Shown: positions 1 to 10,226 of the stretch, one piece after another
Position numbering within the stretch: position 1 is the first letter of the stretch
Layout: each line of letters begins with the position of its first letter
Assembly: GCA_903847955.1 (NCBI GenBank)
Contig: CAINFA010000214.1
Location: forward strand, 1-41,778
DNA: 41,778 nucleotides
Direction: 5' to 3'
Source of the DNA: an uncultured Actinomycetes bacterium
Lineage (GTDB): Bacteria > Actinomycetota > Acidimicrobiia > Acidimicrobiales > RAAP-2
Made by a program: the position numbers and the translations under genes
The notes under the pieces: generated by a model
The model's input: the letters and a program-made list of their open reading frames with translations, nothing else
What the model was told of the DNA's origin: nothing
The model's database searches: none

Positions 1-1
1 A

Positions 2-811
2 GGGTACGCGGCGGGCGAGTCCGAGCGAATCATGGGCCAAGCCATCAACCAGTTGGGCTGGGCCCGACACAGCTACGTGGTGTCCACCAAGCTCTACTGG
101 GGCATCCACGGTGGGGTCAACATGACCAACACCTTGAACCGTAAGTACCTCTCCCAGGCCATTGACGGGAGCCTCGAGCGCTTCGGGCTCGACTTCGTGG
201 ACCTCGTCTTCTGCCACCGGCCGGACCGGCACACGCCCATCGAGGAGACGGTCTGGGCCATGTCGGACATGGTCTCGGCGGGCAAGGCCCTGTACTGGGG
301 AACCTCGGAGTGGTCCGCCGACGAGATCCGCTCGGCCTACGACATCGCGGAGCGCCACCACCTCCACAAGCCACTCATGGATCAGCCGCAGTACAACCTG
401 CTCTGGCGTGACCGGGTGGAGAAGGAGTACGACCGGCTCTACGAAGACATTGGCCTCGGCCTGACGACCTGGTCGCCGCTGGCTTCGGGCCTGCTGACCG
501 GCAAGTACCTCGACGGGGTGCCCGAGGGGAGCCGCGCCACCCTTCCCGGCTACGAGTGGCTCAACAAGCTGCTGACCGACGAGAAGCGCAACCAGAAGGT
601 GCGGGCGTTCAAGGAGGTCGCCGACGACCTCGGCATCTCCCTCACCCAGCTGTCCATCGCCTGGTGCGTCAAGAACCCCAACGTCTCGACCGTCATCACC
701 GGCGCGTCGAGCCCTGAGCAGGTGCAGGAGAACATGTCTGCCCTCGAGGTGGTGCCGCTGTTGACCAAGGAGGTCTGCGACCGCATCGACCTCATCAGCC
801 TGCTCGACTGA
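2..811 (+). CDS. Aldo/keto reductase (voltage-gated K+ channel beta-subunit-like), 5' truncated by window edge
   Basis: Frame is open to the window edge ([15 protein letters not shown]...); AKR motifs [56 protein letters not shown]. Confidence 0.9.
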   Translation, partial: GYAAGESERIMGQAINQLGWARHSYVVSTKLYWGIHGGVNMTNTLNRKYLSQAIDGSLERFGLDFVDLVFCHRPDRHTPIEETVWAMSDMVSAGKALYWGTSEWSADEIRSAYDIAERHHLHKPLMDQPQYNLLWRDRVEKEYDRLYEDIGLGLTTWSPLASGLLTGKYLDGVPEGSRATLPGYEWLNKLLTDEKRNQKVRAFKEVADDLGISLTQLSIAWCVKNPNVSTVITGASSPEQVQENMSALEVVPLLTKEVCDRIDLISLLD

Positions 812-881
812 GCACCTTGGCGAACCCTCGGCTCTGGCACGCGCCGGGGCCGAGGGTTGCCCAATCCTGAGGAGCCCTGCC

Positions 882-1250
882 ATGGAGCCTGCGCACCACC
901 ACCCCGGCGAAGCGGTCCTCGCCGAGATCGCCCCCAATGCCCGGGCGCTGCGAGCCGAGATTCCTGCCACCTGGCGGGCCTTCACGGAGTTGCACCAAGC
1001 GGCCTTCGCCCCAGGCGCCCTCGACCTCGTGACCAAGGAGCTCATCGCCCTGGCGCTGTCAGTGATCAAGGGTTGCGACGGGTGCATGGCGGCCCACGCC
1101 AAGGGCGCTGCCCGTGCCGGTGCGACGGCCGCGCAGGTGGCCGAAGCGCTTGGGGTCGCCATCTCCATGGATGGCGGCCCGGCCACCTCGCACGGCCCGG
1201 TGGCCTTTGGGTACTTCACCGACTTCGCCTCCCAGCACTCGGATCGGTGA
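882..1250 (+). CDS. Carboxymuconolactone decarboxylase / AhpD-like family protein
   Basis: KELIALALSVIKGCDGCMAAHAKGAARAGAT: typical CxxC AhpD-like motif. Confidence 0.88.
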   Translation: MEPAHHHPGEAVLAEIAPNARALRAEIPATWRAFTELHQAAFAPGALDLVTKELIALALSVIKGCDGCMAAHAKGAARAGATAAQVAEALGVAISMDGGPATSHGPVAFGYFTDFASQHSDR

Positions 1251-2548
1251 CCGACACCGGGGGAGACCAGTCACCAACGCTCGGTGCGAGACTTCGGGCC
1301 CTGACCGTCGACCTCGCACCCCTGCGGACCTCGAAGGACTTCCGCCGCATCTTCGCGGCCGAGTCGATCTCCACCGTTGGCTCCATGGCCACCTTCGTGG
1401 CCATCCCCATCGAGGTGAAGCTGCTCACCGGTTCGTACCTCGCGGTTGGGTCCATTGGTGCCGTCGAGCTGGTCCCGCTCATCGTCTTCGGCCTGTGGGG
1501 CGGGGTGTTGGCCGACTCCATCGACCGCAAGGCCCTCGCCCAGTGGTGCAACGTGGCGATGGCCGCCGCCTCACTGCTGCTCGTGGTCAACGCCGTGCTC
1601 GGCCACCCGAGCCTCTGGCCGCTGTACGTCGCTGCCGCCGCCTTCGCCACCTTCGACGCACTCCAGCAGCCGTCGTTGCAGGCCATGGTGCCCAAGGTCC
1701 TCCCCCACGACCAGTTGGCCGCAGCAGCCAGCCTGCAGATGGGCATGCGAACCATCGCCACCGTGGCAGGACCGGCCCTCGGCGGCATCGCCGCCGCCAC
1801 CTTTGGGCCGGCCTCCTGCTTCGCTGCCGACCTCGTGAGCTTCCTCGTCGCCCTCGTGCTGCTGCGTGGGCTGGAGGGCGTGTCCCTCGAACGCGCAGCT
1901 GAGCGACCAAGCCTGGCCAAGTTGGTCGACGGGCTCCGCTTCGCCGGGGGTCGACGCGACCTGCTCGGTTCGTACCTCGTGGACCTGGTGGCGATGATCT
2001 TCGCCTTCCCCTACGCCTTGTTCCCGTTCGTGGCGGACCGCTACCACGAGCGCTGGGTGCTCGGCGCGCTCTACGCCGCGATCCCCGCCGGTGCCATGGT
2101 GGCTTCGCTGACCAGTGGATGGACTCGATCCGTGCACCGCGACGGCAGGGCCATCGCCATGGCTGCCATGGCCTGGGGACTGGCCATCACCGCCTTTGGG
2201 CTCTCGAGCGCACTGCCCGTCGTGCTGCTCGCACTGGTGGCCGCAGGCGCCGCGGACGCCATCAGCGCCGTGTTCCGGCAGCGGATGTGGAACAGCTCGA
2301 TCCCCGACACCTACCGAGGACGGCTGGCCGGGATCGAACTCCTCAGCTACTCCACCGGACCGTCGCTCGGCCAGTTGCGCTCAGCGGCCATCGCCAAGGT
2401 GACCTCCCTGCGCTTCTCGATCGTCTCAGGTGGCATCATCTGCGTGCTCGGTGCCGGTGCCTGCCTCGTGGCCTTTGGTCCCTTGGCTCGCTTCGACCAG
2501 CGCACGGACCCCAACGTGGCAGCAGTCAAGGCCTCGAGGGACGCCTGA
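1247..2548 (+). CDS. MFS transporter (MFS_3/enterobactin-exporter-like)
   Basis: GTG start at 1247 overlaps the upstream TGA (GTGA); many TM segments; LRTSKDFRRIFAAESISTVGSMATFVAIP. The 857 start in the ORF track is an upstream extension over the CMD gene. Confidence 0.85.
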   Translation: MTDTGGDQSPTLGARLRALTVDLAPLRTSKDFRRIFAAESISTVGSMATFVAIPIEVKLLTGSYLAVGSIGAVELVPLIVFGLWGGVLADSIDRKALAQWCNVAMAAASLLLVVNAVLGHPSLWPLYVAAAAFATFDALQQPSLQAMVPKVLPHDQLAAAASLQMGMRTIATVAGPALGGIAAATFGPASCFAADLVSFLVALVLLRGLEGVSLERAAERPSLAKLVDGLRFAGGRRDLLGSYLVDLVAMIFAFPYALFPFVADRYHERWVLGALYAAIPAGAMVASLTSGWTRSVHRDGRAIAMAAMAWGLAITAFGLSSALPVVLLALVAAGAADAISAVFRQRMWNSSIPDTYRGRLAGIELLSYSTGPSLGQLRSAAIAKVTSLRFSIVSGGIICVLGAGACLVAFGPLARFDQRTDPNVAAVKASRDA

Positions 2549-3745
2549 TCAGCTGGGCTCGAGGTCGACCGACTCAATCTCACGACGCGAGATGCCGAGG
2601 AAGAACAGCACCGCGTCGAGGTAGGGGACGGTGAGCGCCGTGTCGGCTGCGTCTGCCACCACCGGCTTGGCGTTGTAGGCGATGCCGAGCCCCGCGGCTG
2701 CCAGCATGTCGAGGTCGTTGGCTCCGTCACCAATCGCCACGGTCTGGGTCACCGGTACGCCGACGACCCCGGCGAAGTGCCGCAGAGCAGCGGCCTTGCC
2801 CGGCCGGTCAACGATGGCGCCAAGCAGCCCGCCGGTGAGCCGACCGTCGATGACCTCCAAGGTGTTCGCCGCCACCAGCTCGATGCCGAGGTCTTGGGCG
2901 ATGGGGCCAATGACTTGGAGGAACCCACCTGAGACGATGGCCGCCACGTACCCCAGCCGCTGCAGGGTCCGCACCAAGGTCCGCGCCCCTGGGGTCAGGG
3001 CCATCTCGGCGGCAACCTCCTCGAGCACCGCCGCATCGAGGCCCTCGAGCAGCCCGACTCGCTCGCGCAGCGAGGCCTCGAAGTCGAGTTCGCCCGCCAT
3101 GGCACGTTCGGTGATCGCTGCCACCTCCGCCTCACAGCCCGCCTTGGCTGCGAGGGCATCGATGACCTCGCCTTGGAGCAGCGTCGAGTCGGCATCCATG
3201 ACGATGAGGTGCTTGGCCCGGCGGTGCAGCCCAGCGGTCTGGACCGCCACGTCGACGCCCAGCCGCTTGGCGGCGCGCACCAGCCGTGCCCGGAGCGCAG
3301 CGGGATCAGCGGCGCCCACCGAGAGCTCGTAGCTCGTGACCGGGTAGTTCGACAGGTGCTGGATCCGCTCCACGGTGGCACCGAGGCTGGCGATGGTCAT
3401 GAAGATGCCCTCGAGCTTGGCGGGAGTGAGCTCTTGGGCCAAGACCGTCACCATCTGCCGTGAGGTCCCGATGCGCTCGACTGGATCGTCGTAGCGGACG
3501 ACGGTGACCGAGATCCCCGGCTCACGCACCAGGTCGCTGTCGTCGATGCCGGCCTGGATGACCTCGAGGTCCGCGTCGGTGGGTGCGGCCACCTCGGCGC
3601 ACAGCAGCAACTGCCCTCGGACGGTGATCTGCTCGATGTCGGTGATCTGCGCGCCGACGTCGCCGAGCGCCCGCCACAGCAAAGCACCAACGCCCGGCCG
3701 GTCCATGCCAGACACCGTGACCACGACCGACGGGGTGCTCTCCAC
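2549..3745 (-). CDS. serB: Phosphoserine phosphatase with N-terminal ACT domains
   Basis: VTVSGMDRPGVGALL ACT region; HAD motifs VMDADSTLLQGEVID, VSGGF, GDGANDLDMLAAAGLGIAYNAKP. Confidence 0.95.
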   Translation of the reverse strand: MESTPSVVVTVSGMDRPGVGALLWRALGDVGAQITDIEQITVRGQLLLCAEVAAPTDADLEVIQAGIDDSDLVREPGISVTVVRYDDPVERIGTSRQMVTVLAQELTPAKLEGIFMTIASLGATVERIQHLSNYPVTSYELSVGAADPAALRARLVRAAKRLGVDVAVQTAGLHRRAKHLIVMDADSTLLQGEVIDALAAKAGCEAEVAAITERAMAGELDFEASLRERVGLLEGLDAAVLEEVAAEMALTPGARTLVRTLQRLGYVAAIVSGGFLQVIGPIAQDLGIELVAANTLEVIDGRLTGGLLGAIVDRPGKAAALRHFAGVVGVPVTQTVAIGDGANDLDMLAAAGLGIAYNAKPVVADAADTALTVPYLDAVLFFLGISRREIESVDLEPS

Positions 3746-3783
3746 CTTGCCAATCTAGATCGGCCGAACAGCAGCGTTGACCC

Positions 3784-4434
3784 TCAGTGAGGGGTCGAGA
3801 TCCAGCCCTCGTCGTCGACGTAGCGGCGCACAACCCTGGCTGGCACCCCAGCGACGACCGAGTACGGCGGCACCTCGCCTCGCACCACCGCACCCGCCGC
3901 CACCACGCAGTGCTCGCCAATCTGGGTGCCGGGCAAGATCACCACGTTGGCCCCCAGCCAGCTGCCGGAGCCAATCTTCACCGCTGCCTCCACCGGCCAC
4001 TGCTGGCCGATGGGTACCGTCGGATCCTCGTAGACGTGGTTCTGGTCGGTGATGTAGACGTAGGGGCCGGTCTGGATGTCGTCGCCGAGCTCGATGGACC
4101 AGTGGCCGATGATGTGGCTCCCTCGGCCGATCAGGCACCGCTCCCCAATCTTGACCACCGGGTTGGTCACCATATCTTGGGTCGGTCCCATCCCTGCGGT
4201 GAGGCAGACGTTGGGTCCCACCATCGTGCCGGCCCCAATGGAGAGGTAGCGCTCGTTGTAGATCGCGCCTTGGGGCCACAGCAGCGCTGCACCCTCACCG
4301 AGGTGGCCGAATCGTTGGCCAACGGGATCACCAGGCCCAATGGTGCCCAGGTCAAGTGCAGCAGCACGACCCCATCGGAGCAGTGCGCCGAGCCGGTGCC
4401 GCAAGGGCCGGGGCAGTCGTCGGGCCCAAGTCAT
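3784..4434 (-). CDS. Hexapeptide-repeat (left-handed beta-helix) acyltransferase
   Basis: [16 protein letters not shown]...[16 protein letters not shown]...[51 protein letters not shown]. Confidence 0.9.
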   Translation of the reverse strand: MTWARRLPRPLRHRLGALLRWGRAAALDLGTIGPGDPVGQRFGHLGEGAALLWPQGAIYNERYLSIGAGTMVGPNVCLTAGMGPTQDMVTNPVVKIGERCLIGRGSHIIGHWSIELGDDIQTGPYVYITDQNHVYEDPTVPIGQQWPVEAAVKIGSGSWLGANVVILPGTQIGEHCVVAAGAVVRGEVPPYSVVAGVPARVVRRYVDDEGWISTPH

Positions 4435-4660
4435 CGGACCACGGTACTGCCCCGGCCCAAGGTCAGCACCAGTTCCGCGCTGGGTAGGGTGACGACGTGT
4501 GCACGGCGCACGTCACTGCGCCCACCGGTCCGCAGGCTGCCACTGCCCCCCGTGGCCTTGGGCTCCCCTGCGCGACCCACTCGCCGTGATCGCGGCCGGT
4601 GCGCGTGCGAAATGTCCCGCCTGTGTCATGCTTTCGGCCAACGTTCGAGAAGGGTCTTGC

Positions 4661-5692
4661 ATGCATCAGCGCCAGCACTACGCCCGTCGGCTCTGCGCCG
4701 CCGTCGCCGCCGCCATCACCATGGCCAGTTTCGCGAGCCTGAGCGCAACCTCGGCCGCCGAGCGTTCCCCCAAGCGGACGACGGCTGCGCCCGTGCCGAT
4801 CTCCTCGCTCAAGGACCTCGAGGCACTCCTGCGGGCAGGCGCGTCCACCAAGGACCTGGCCGGCGTCGTCGTGCCAGTCACCCAGGTCGATCACGACGTG
4901 GCCGCCTACCGAGGCTGCCTCATCGCCTACAACGCCAACGACGGATTGGCGGGTCGACCCTCCAACACCACGTGCACCTGGGGCGATGCTGCTGCCGCCA
5001 AGACCGTCGTCCTGTACGGCGACAGCGCTGCGGCGTCGTGGGTGCCCGCGTTCAACGCCCTCGGGCTCGCCAATGGCTTCAAGGTGGTCCTCGTGGCGCG
5101 CCAGTCGTGCCGGACCGCCAGCATCGAGACCTTGGACTACTGGACCGATGCCAGCGGCGCTGCCTGCCGGGCCTTCCGCACGCAAGCTGTCCCCATGATC
5201 AACGCCCTCAAGCCAGCCGCGGTGGTCATCGTTGACCACGCCAGCAGCATTCAGAGGGCGGACAACCACACCGTGATCCCCGAGGCGACCTACGCCGCTG
5301 CAGAGGTTGCGACCTACCAGGCCCTCTCCGCTCCTCGACGAGAGCTCATCCAGTTCTCCGACCTCCCAGACTTCGCCGTCTCGCCTACTGCGTGCCTCAA
5401 GCAGCACCCCCACGCCGTCAAGACGTGCAACTCGCCGCTGTCGGTGGCCACGCAGCATGCCTTCGGCTACTCCGCCGCCTTGGCAGCGCAGGGGGGCGCC
5501 CACTTCGTCAACGTCGAGCGGATGCTCTGCACCAGTTCCACCTGCCCAATTGTGGTCAACCACACGATCACCACCTACGACGGTGGTGGCTCGACCACGA
5601 ACTACAAGTTCGGCGGCAACTTCCTCACGGCCCATTTCTCCGCAGAGCTGGCGCCGGTACTGGGTGAAGTGCTCGCCCCCTTCGGCATCTAG
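4661..5692 (+). CDS. Secreted stand-alone SGNH-domain protein (OafA C-terminal-like), paralog 1, probably degenerate
   Basis: Signal-like N-terminus MHQRQHYARRLCAAVAAAITMASFASLSATSAA; VVLYGDSAAASWVPAF; CTSSTCPIVVNHT; no DxxH at the expected place. Confidence 0.75.
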   Translation: MHQRQHYARRLCAAVAAAITMASFASLSATSAAERSPKRTTAAPVPISSLKDLEALLRAGASTKDLAGVVVPVTQVDHDVAAYRGCLIAYNANDGLAGRPSNTTCTWGDAAAAKTVVLYGDSAAASWVPAFNALGLANGFKVVLVARQSCRTASIETLDYWTDASGAACRAFRTQAVPMINALKPAAVVIVDHASSIQRADNHTVIPEATYAAAEVATYQALSAPRRELIQFSDLPDFAVSPTACLKQHPHAVKTCNSPLSVATQHAFGYSAALAAQGGAHFVNVERMLCTSSTCPIVVNHTITTYDGGGSTTNYKFGGNFLTAHFSAELAPVLGEVLAPFGI

Positions 5693-5913
5693 GTCAACGC
5701 CGAGAGGACCAACACCTGATGGCGCACGGCGCGCACGGGTTCGTGCCGATCCTCCGGGCCTCCTTGGCCACCACCAGCATTCGCTGCACCGTGCGGCTAC
5801 CAGCCTGTCGCCGATCGGTCCATGGCGAAGCAGACCCTGAGACGGGCCCTCCCCAAGTCGACATTTGAACTCCTAGGATCCGCTTGGAGCACTGGACCTG
5901 AGAGGACCTTGTT

Positions 5914-6912
5914 ATGCGAACCACCAGCAACCTGAGCCGAGCCGGTCGCCTGGTCAGCCTTGGGGCACTCGCCCTTGGGGCCAGCGTCGCACTCGCAAGT
6001 GGAGTGTCCGCAGCCGCTTCAAGCGCTTCAACGACCCCGGTGAAGATCACCTCTCAGTCCCAGCTCACCACCTTGCTCCAGCAAGGGGCGAGTGCCACGG
6101 CCCTGCCAACGGTGGTTGATCCACCTGCATCGTTGGCAACGTCGTTCACCAACACCAAGTTCTGCCTGCTGAACCAGAACCTCTCTGATCCCGTTGATGC
6201 CCGCCCTGTCGACAGCCAGTGCAGCTGGGGCGATCTGAACGCCAAGAAGACGGTGGTGCTGTTTGGGGACTCCCAGGCCGGGATGTGGGTCAACGCGTTT
6301 GACACCTTGGGTAAGGCGGACCACTTCAAGGTGGTGCTGTACGCCAATGCGGCCTGTGACATCGCCTCCACCGAGCTGTGGAACTACTACAGCTTGGCGG
6401 GCAGTCAAGGCTGCACCGCCTTCAAGTCCTGGGCGCTCAAGCGCTTCGAGACGTTGAAGCCTGCGGCCATTGTTGCGATCTACCACCCGTCGGTGACGAG
6501 CTACAACTACCTCAAGTTGTCGATCTCGCCCTTGGTGTACAGCACAGCGCTGACCTCGACGTTCAAGCAGCTCTCGCAAGCATCCAAGGACGTCATCGTG
6601 GTCAGCGACATCCCCAACATGGACCGAGAGCCAGCGACGTGCCTCTCCATCCACGCCAACGCGATCAACGTCTGCGGTGTCGCTGCCTCCGTCGGTACGT
6701 CTGATGAGGACATTCCAACCGAGAGCGCGGCAGCTTCCGCAGCGGGCGTCCACTTCGTCAACACCTCTGCGTGGTACTGCACGTCATCGTTCTGCCCAGT
6801 CGAAGCGAATCACACCATCTTGTACTTCGATGAGTACCACCTGACGAAGTACTACACCGCTGAGCTTGAGCCCTTGTTGGCGCAAGTTCTGGCCAAGAAC
6901 GGGCTCTCCTGA
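5914..6912 (+). CDS. Secreted stand-alone SGNH-domain protein, paralog 2
   Basis: Signal peptide; VVLFGDSQAGMWVNAF; CPVEANHTILYFDEYHLTKYYTAEL (D-x-x-H-L-T of the SGNH domain). Confidence 0.8.
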   Translation: MRTTSNLSRAGRLVSLGALALGASVALASGVSAAASSASTTPVKITSQSQLTTLLQQGASATALPTVVDPPASLATSFTNTKFCLLNQNLSDPVDARPVDSQCSWGDLNAKKTVVLFGDSQAGMWVNAFDTLGKADHFKVVLYANAACDIASTELWNYYSLAGSQGCTAFKSWALKRFETLKPAAIVAIYHPSVTSYNYLKLSISPLVYSTALTSTFKQLSQASKDVIVVSDIPNMDREPATCLSIHANAINVCGVAASVGTSDEDIPTESAAASAAGVHFVNTSAWYCTSSFCPVEANHTILYFDEYHLTKYYTAELEPLLAQVLAKNGLS

Positions 6913-6919
6913 GGTGACC

Positions 6920-7957
6920 TCAGTCGAGGCTGATGGGCTCCTCATCAGCCTCGACGAAGGCTTCCGCTGCCCCAGGTGCGAGGTGCTGGCGCACCCGGTC
7001 GTCAATCTCGGCCATCAACTGGGGGTTCTCGATCAAGAACGTCTTGACGTTCTCCCGACCCTGCCCGAGCTGCTCACCCTCGTAGGTGAACCAAGCCCCG
7101 GCCTTCTTGATGAAGCCAAGCTCCACGCCCACGTCGAGCAGTGAGCCCTCTCGGCTGATGCCCTTGCCGTACATGATGTCGAACTCGGCCTGCTTGAACG
7201 GGGAGGCCACCTTGTTCTTGACCACCTTGGCTCGGGTCCGGTTCCCCACGATCTCGGTGCCGTCCTTGATCGACTCGATGCGACGGATGTCGATCCGGAC
7301 CGACGAGTAGAACTTCAGGGCTCGACCACCGGGGGTCACCTCCGGCGAGCCGTAGATCACGCCGATCTTCTCTCGCAGCTGGTTGATGAAGATGCAGATC
7401 GTGTTCGACTTCGACAGGTTGCCGGTGATCTTGCGCAGGGCTTGCGACATCAGCCGAGCCTGGAGGCCAACGTGGGAGTCGCCCATATCGCCCTCGATCT
7501 CGGCCCTCGGGGTTAGCGCCGCCACCGAGTCGATCACGATGACGTCGAGCGCGCCAGAGCGAATCAGCATGTCAGTGATCTCGAGTGCCTGCTCGCCGGT
7601 GTCGGGTTGAGAGATCAGCAGGTCGTCGACGTTGACGCCGATGGCCTTGGCGTAGACCGGGTCCATGGCGTGCTCGGCGTCGACGTAGGCGCAGATACCG
7701 CCATTGCGCTGCGCCTCAGCCACGACGTGCATGGCCAAGGTCGACTTCCCCGATGACTCGGGTCCGTAGATCTCGATGATCCGGCCACGAGGTAAGCCAC
7801 CGATGCCGAGGGCGAGGTCGAGCGCCAAGGCGCCGGTGGGGATGGCCTCAACGTTCATGTGCAGGTTCTCACCCAGCCGCATGATCGAACCCTTGCCGAA
7901 CTGCTTCTCGATCTGTCCCAGCGCTACGTCGAGCGCCTTACCCCGGTCGTCTGCCAT
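6920..7957 (-). CDS. recA: Recombinase RecA
   Basis: [49 protein letters not shown]; start chosen at ATG 7957, preceded by GGAGAGG. Confidence 0.99.
   Translation of the reverse strand: MADDRGKALDVALGQIEKQFGKGSIMRLGENLHMNVEAIPTGALALDLALGIGGLPRGRIIEIYGPESSGKSTLAMHVVAEAQRNGGICAYVDAEHAMDPVYAKAIGVNVDDLLISQPDTGEQALEITDMLIRSGALDVIVIDSVAALTPRAEIEGDMGDSHVGLQARLMSQALRKITGNLSKSNTICIFINQLREKIGVIYGSPEVTPGGRALKFYSSVRIDIRRIESIKDGTEIVGNRTRAKVVKNKVASPFKQAEFDIMYGKGISREGSLLDVGVELGFIKKAGAWFTYEGEQLGQGRENVKTFLIENPQLMAEIDDRVRQHLAPGAAEAFVEADEEPISLD
6923..6955. other. 13-bp perfect inverted repeat (7-nt loop) across the recA 3' end; possible bidirectional transcript-end hairpin
   Basis: gtcgaggctgatg-ggctcct-catcagcctcgac; lies in the last RecA codons, just past the stop of the convergent SGNH gene. 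Confidence 0.6.
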
Positions 7958-8046
7958 GTCCCTCTCCTTGCTCTGGATCACGAGGGACCCTAGAGATGGG
8001 GTGTGTCACGGAGACCGTGCCACCCGTCCAACGGTTCGACTGTAGT

Positions 8047-8062
8047 ACGAACAGACGTTCGT
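8047..8062. promoter_or_regulatory. LexA-binding SOS box upstream of recA
   Basis: acgaacagacgttcgt: perfect GAAC-N4-GTTC palindrome with flanking symmetry, about 90 nt upstream of recA ATG. Confidence 0.88.
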
Positions 8063-8074
8063 GTCGGGGATGGG

Positions 8075-8965
8075 TCACGCAACGCCGAACATCCACCCCT
8101 CCTCGCAGAGCACCGTCTGTCGGAGCCCGAGGTCGAGCGCTGCGATGCGCTCAGGTGCCAGCCAGTCTCGCCACTGCTGCACGCTGGCAGCAGTGAGGAC
8201 GTGTGCCGTGCCGAGCACCTGCTGCTCATCTCGAATGCCCAAGCCACGAACGGGCTTGCAGAAGAGTGGCGGCCAGGTCTCGGCGAGGACGACCCGGCGC
8301 GCATCGGGACATCCGAGCCCGGTCTCCAAGGGCCACAGGGCGAGTTCGGGCACGAGCTTGCGGAGTTGCTCGATGGCCCAGATCCCGGTGAGGACCTGGG
8401 AACCCACCGACCCCACGCCGAGGAGTTGCCAGTTCGTGCCGATGGGCCGCCCTAGGGTGCGCTCGGTCAGACGGAACGGCTCGAGGGGGTTCGGACTGAA
8501 TCCCTGGGGCACCGCCTTGGTCGGGTTGAGCGCATGGAGGTGCTCGTGCCCGTTGGAACGCGGACGACCCCAGAACAGCGCCGTCTGAGTAGCGGTGTTG
8601 ATGGCATCGGCCACCTCGAACCGGTTGTTGGCGTTCCTCGGGCCATCACGGAGCAGTCCCGCGGTGACCACGTGCACCTGGCGCCAAGGCGGCGCCACTG
8701 GTGGGTTGAAGGGTGCCAACAGGGCGGCGTAGCCGGCCGGGTAGCCGAGGGAGAAGTCCACCCCGAGGAACACTCGTCGGCCAGCGGCCACTGCGGCGTC
8801 AATGACCGCAGCGAGGTACTCCACCGCAGCCGCCCGCGTCGGGAGGTTGACCGCCGCCGGAAGTGATCTCGCACCACGGAGCGCCGACGCAATCCAGATC
8901 GAGTCCGACCCCAGCTTCGGAGTGGCGGCCGCGCTCCAATCGCAGATGACGACCTGGTCGAACAC
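8075..8965 (-). CDS. Uncharacterised protein, RNase H-like/DUF429-type fold suspected
   Basis: VVICDWSAAATPKLGSDSIWIA (D-W-S-A N-terminal strand) and RVFLGVDFSLGYPAGYA; intact ORF within the rimO-recA cluster. Confidence 0.6.
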   Translation of the reverse strand: MFDQVVICDWSAAATPKLGSDSIWIASALRGARSLPAAVNLPTRAAAVEYLAAVIDAAVAAGRRVFLGVDFSLGYPAGYAALLAPFNPPVAPPWRQVHVVTAGLLRDGPRNANNRFEVADAINTATQTALFWGRPRSNGHEHLHALNPTKAVPQGFSPNPLEPFRLTERTLGRPIGTNWQLLGVGSVGSQVLTGIWAIEQLRKLVPELALWPLETGLGCPDARRVVLAETWPPLFCKPVRGLGIRDEQQVLGTAHVLTAASVQQWRDWLAPERIAALDLGLRQTVLCEEGWMFGVA

Positions 8966-8966
8966 C

Positions 8967-10226
8967 TCAGCCCTGGAGGCTCCGGCGCAAGACGTCGAGC
9001 GCGCTGATCACGGCGTACTGCCGAACCCGAGCACGATCCCCTGGCAGCTTGAGCTCGGTGGCGAAGGGTTCACGCCCGGGGATCGCAACACCCACGAAGA
9101 CGGTGCCAGGGGGCTGGCCGTCTTGGGAGTCTGGACCCGCGACACCGGTCACCGACACCGCGCAGTCACTCCCGAGGGCCGCCAGTGCCCCGACCGCCAT
9201 CTCCGTGGCGGCTTGAGCGCTCACTACGGGTCCAGGGGTCACCTCGAGGAGGTCGAACTTCAGCTGGCTGTGGTACGCCACCACGCCGCCGCGGAAGAAG
9301 GCAGAGGCGCCAGGGATGTCCACGAGACGCGAGGCGATGAGCCCGCCGGTGACCGACTCGGCCACCCCGAGGGTGAGGCCGCGGTCGAGGAGGAGCTTGG
9401 AGACGGCCACCTCCATCGTCTCGTCATCGACGCCGAAGATGATGTCACCGAACCGCTCAGCCAGAGCACGACGAACGATGCCCTCCTCGGCGGCCACCAT
9501 GGCTTCAGCGGTCGAACGATCCGCGCCACGGGTGGTAATCCGCACCTTGATGCCCTCGATGCCTGAAGCCAGGAAGGCGATCGTGACCCCAGTAGGTTCG
9601 GCCTCGAGCTCAGCGAAGCGGGCGTCGAGTGCCTCGGCCAGCCCACTCTCGGATGCCCCCCAGGTGCGGAGCACCTTGGAGACGATGGTGCCGGTTCGAC
9701 CCTCGGCCTCGAGCCGGGTCAACAAGTCGGGCAAGATGGCCCGCTCGAACATCTCGGACATCTCGTAGGGCACGCCGGGGACGGCGTAGACCACCTTGGC
9801 CCCGACCGGACAGTTCAGCCCAGGGGCGGTGCCTCGGCGCTGCTCGATGATGGTGGCACCCCGCGGCACATCAGCCTGTCGGGCGTTGTTTTCGGGCATC
9901 TCGCGGTTGCGAGAGCGGAACATGGTGGCGATTACCTCAACGAGCGCTGCCTGGCGCTCGAGCTCGACGCCCATGACCTCGGCGATGGACTCACGGGTGA
10001 TGTCGTCTTGGGTGGGCCCGAGCCCCCCGCACATGATGACCCCGTCGTTGCGGGCGAGCGCTGTGCGCAGCGCCCGCACGATCCGGGCGTGGTTGTCCCC
10101 CACCACCTGGCCGTAGTTGACGTCGATGCCCGAGATGGCCAGCTGCTCTCCCAGCCAGGCTGCGTTGGTGTTGGCGATCTGCCCGAGCAACAGCTCGGTC
10201 CCCACCGCCAGCACCTCGACCCTCAC
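8967..10226 (-). CDS. cinA: CinA family protein (MoCF-like domain plus NMN deamidase-like domain)
   Basis: VEVLAVGTELLLGQIANTNAAWLGEQLAISGIDV; GGLGPTQDDITRE; VAESVTGGLIASRLVDIPGASAFFRGGVVAY; GTG start 10226 overlaps the pgsA stop. Confidence 0.95.
   Translation of the reverse strand: MRVEVLAVGTELLLGQIANTNAAWLGEQLAISGIDVNYGQVVGDNHARIVRALRTALARNDGVIMCGGLGPTQDDITRESIAEVMGVELERQAALVEVIATMFRSRNREMPENNARQADVPRGATIIEQRRGTAPGLNCPVGAKVVYAVPGVPYEMSEMFERAILPDLLTRLEAEGRTGTIVSKVLRTWGASESGLAEALDARFAELEAEPTGVTIAFLASGIEGIKVRITTRGADRSTAEAMVAAEEGIVRRALAERFGDIIFGVDDETMEVAVSKLLLDRGLTLGVAESVTGGLIASRLVDIPGASAFFRGGVVAYHSQLKFDLLEVTPGPVVSAQAATEMAVGALAALGSDCAVSVTGVAGPDSQDGQPPGTVFVGVAIPGREPFATELKLPGDRARVRQYAVISALDVLRRSLQG

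Noticed and set aside
857-1246. N-terminal extension of the MFS ORF
   Set aside because: Overlaps the CMD-family gene in another frame; GTG 1247 with GTGA overlap is the better start.
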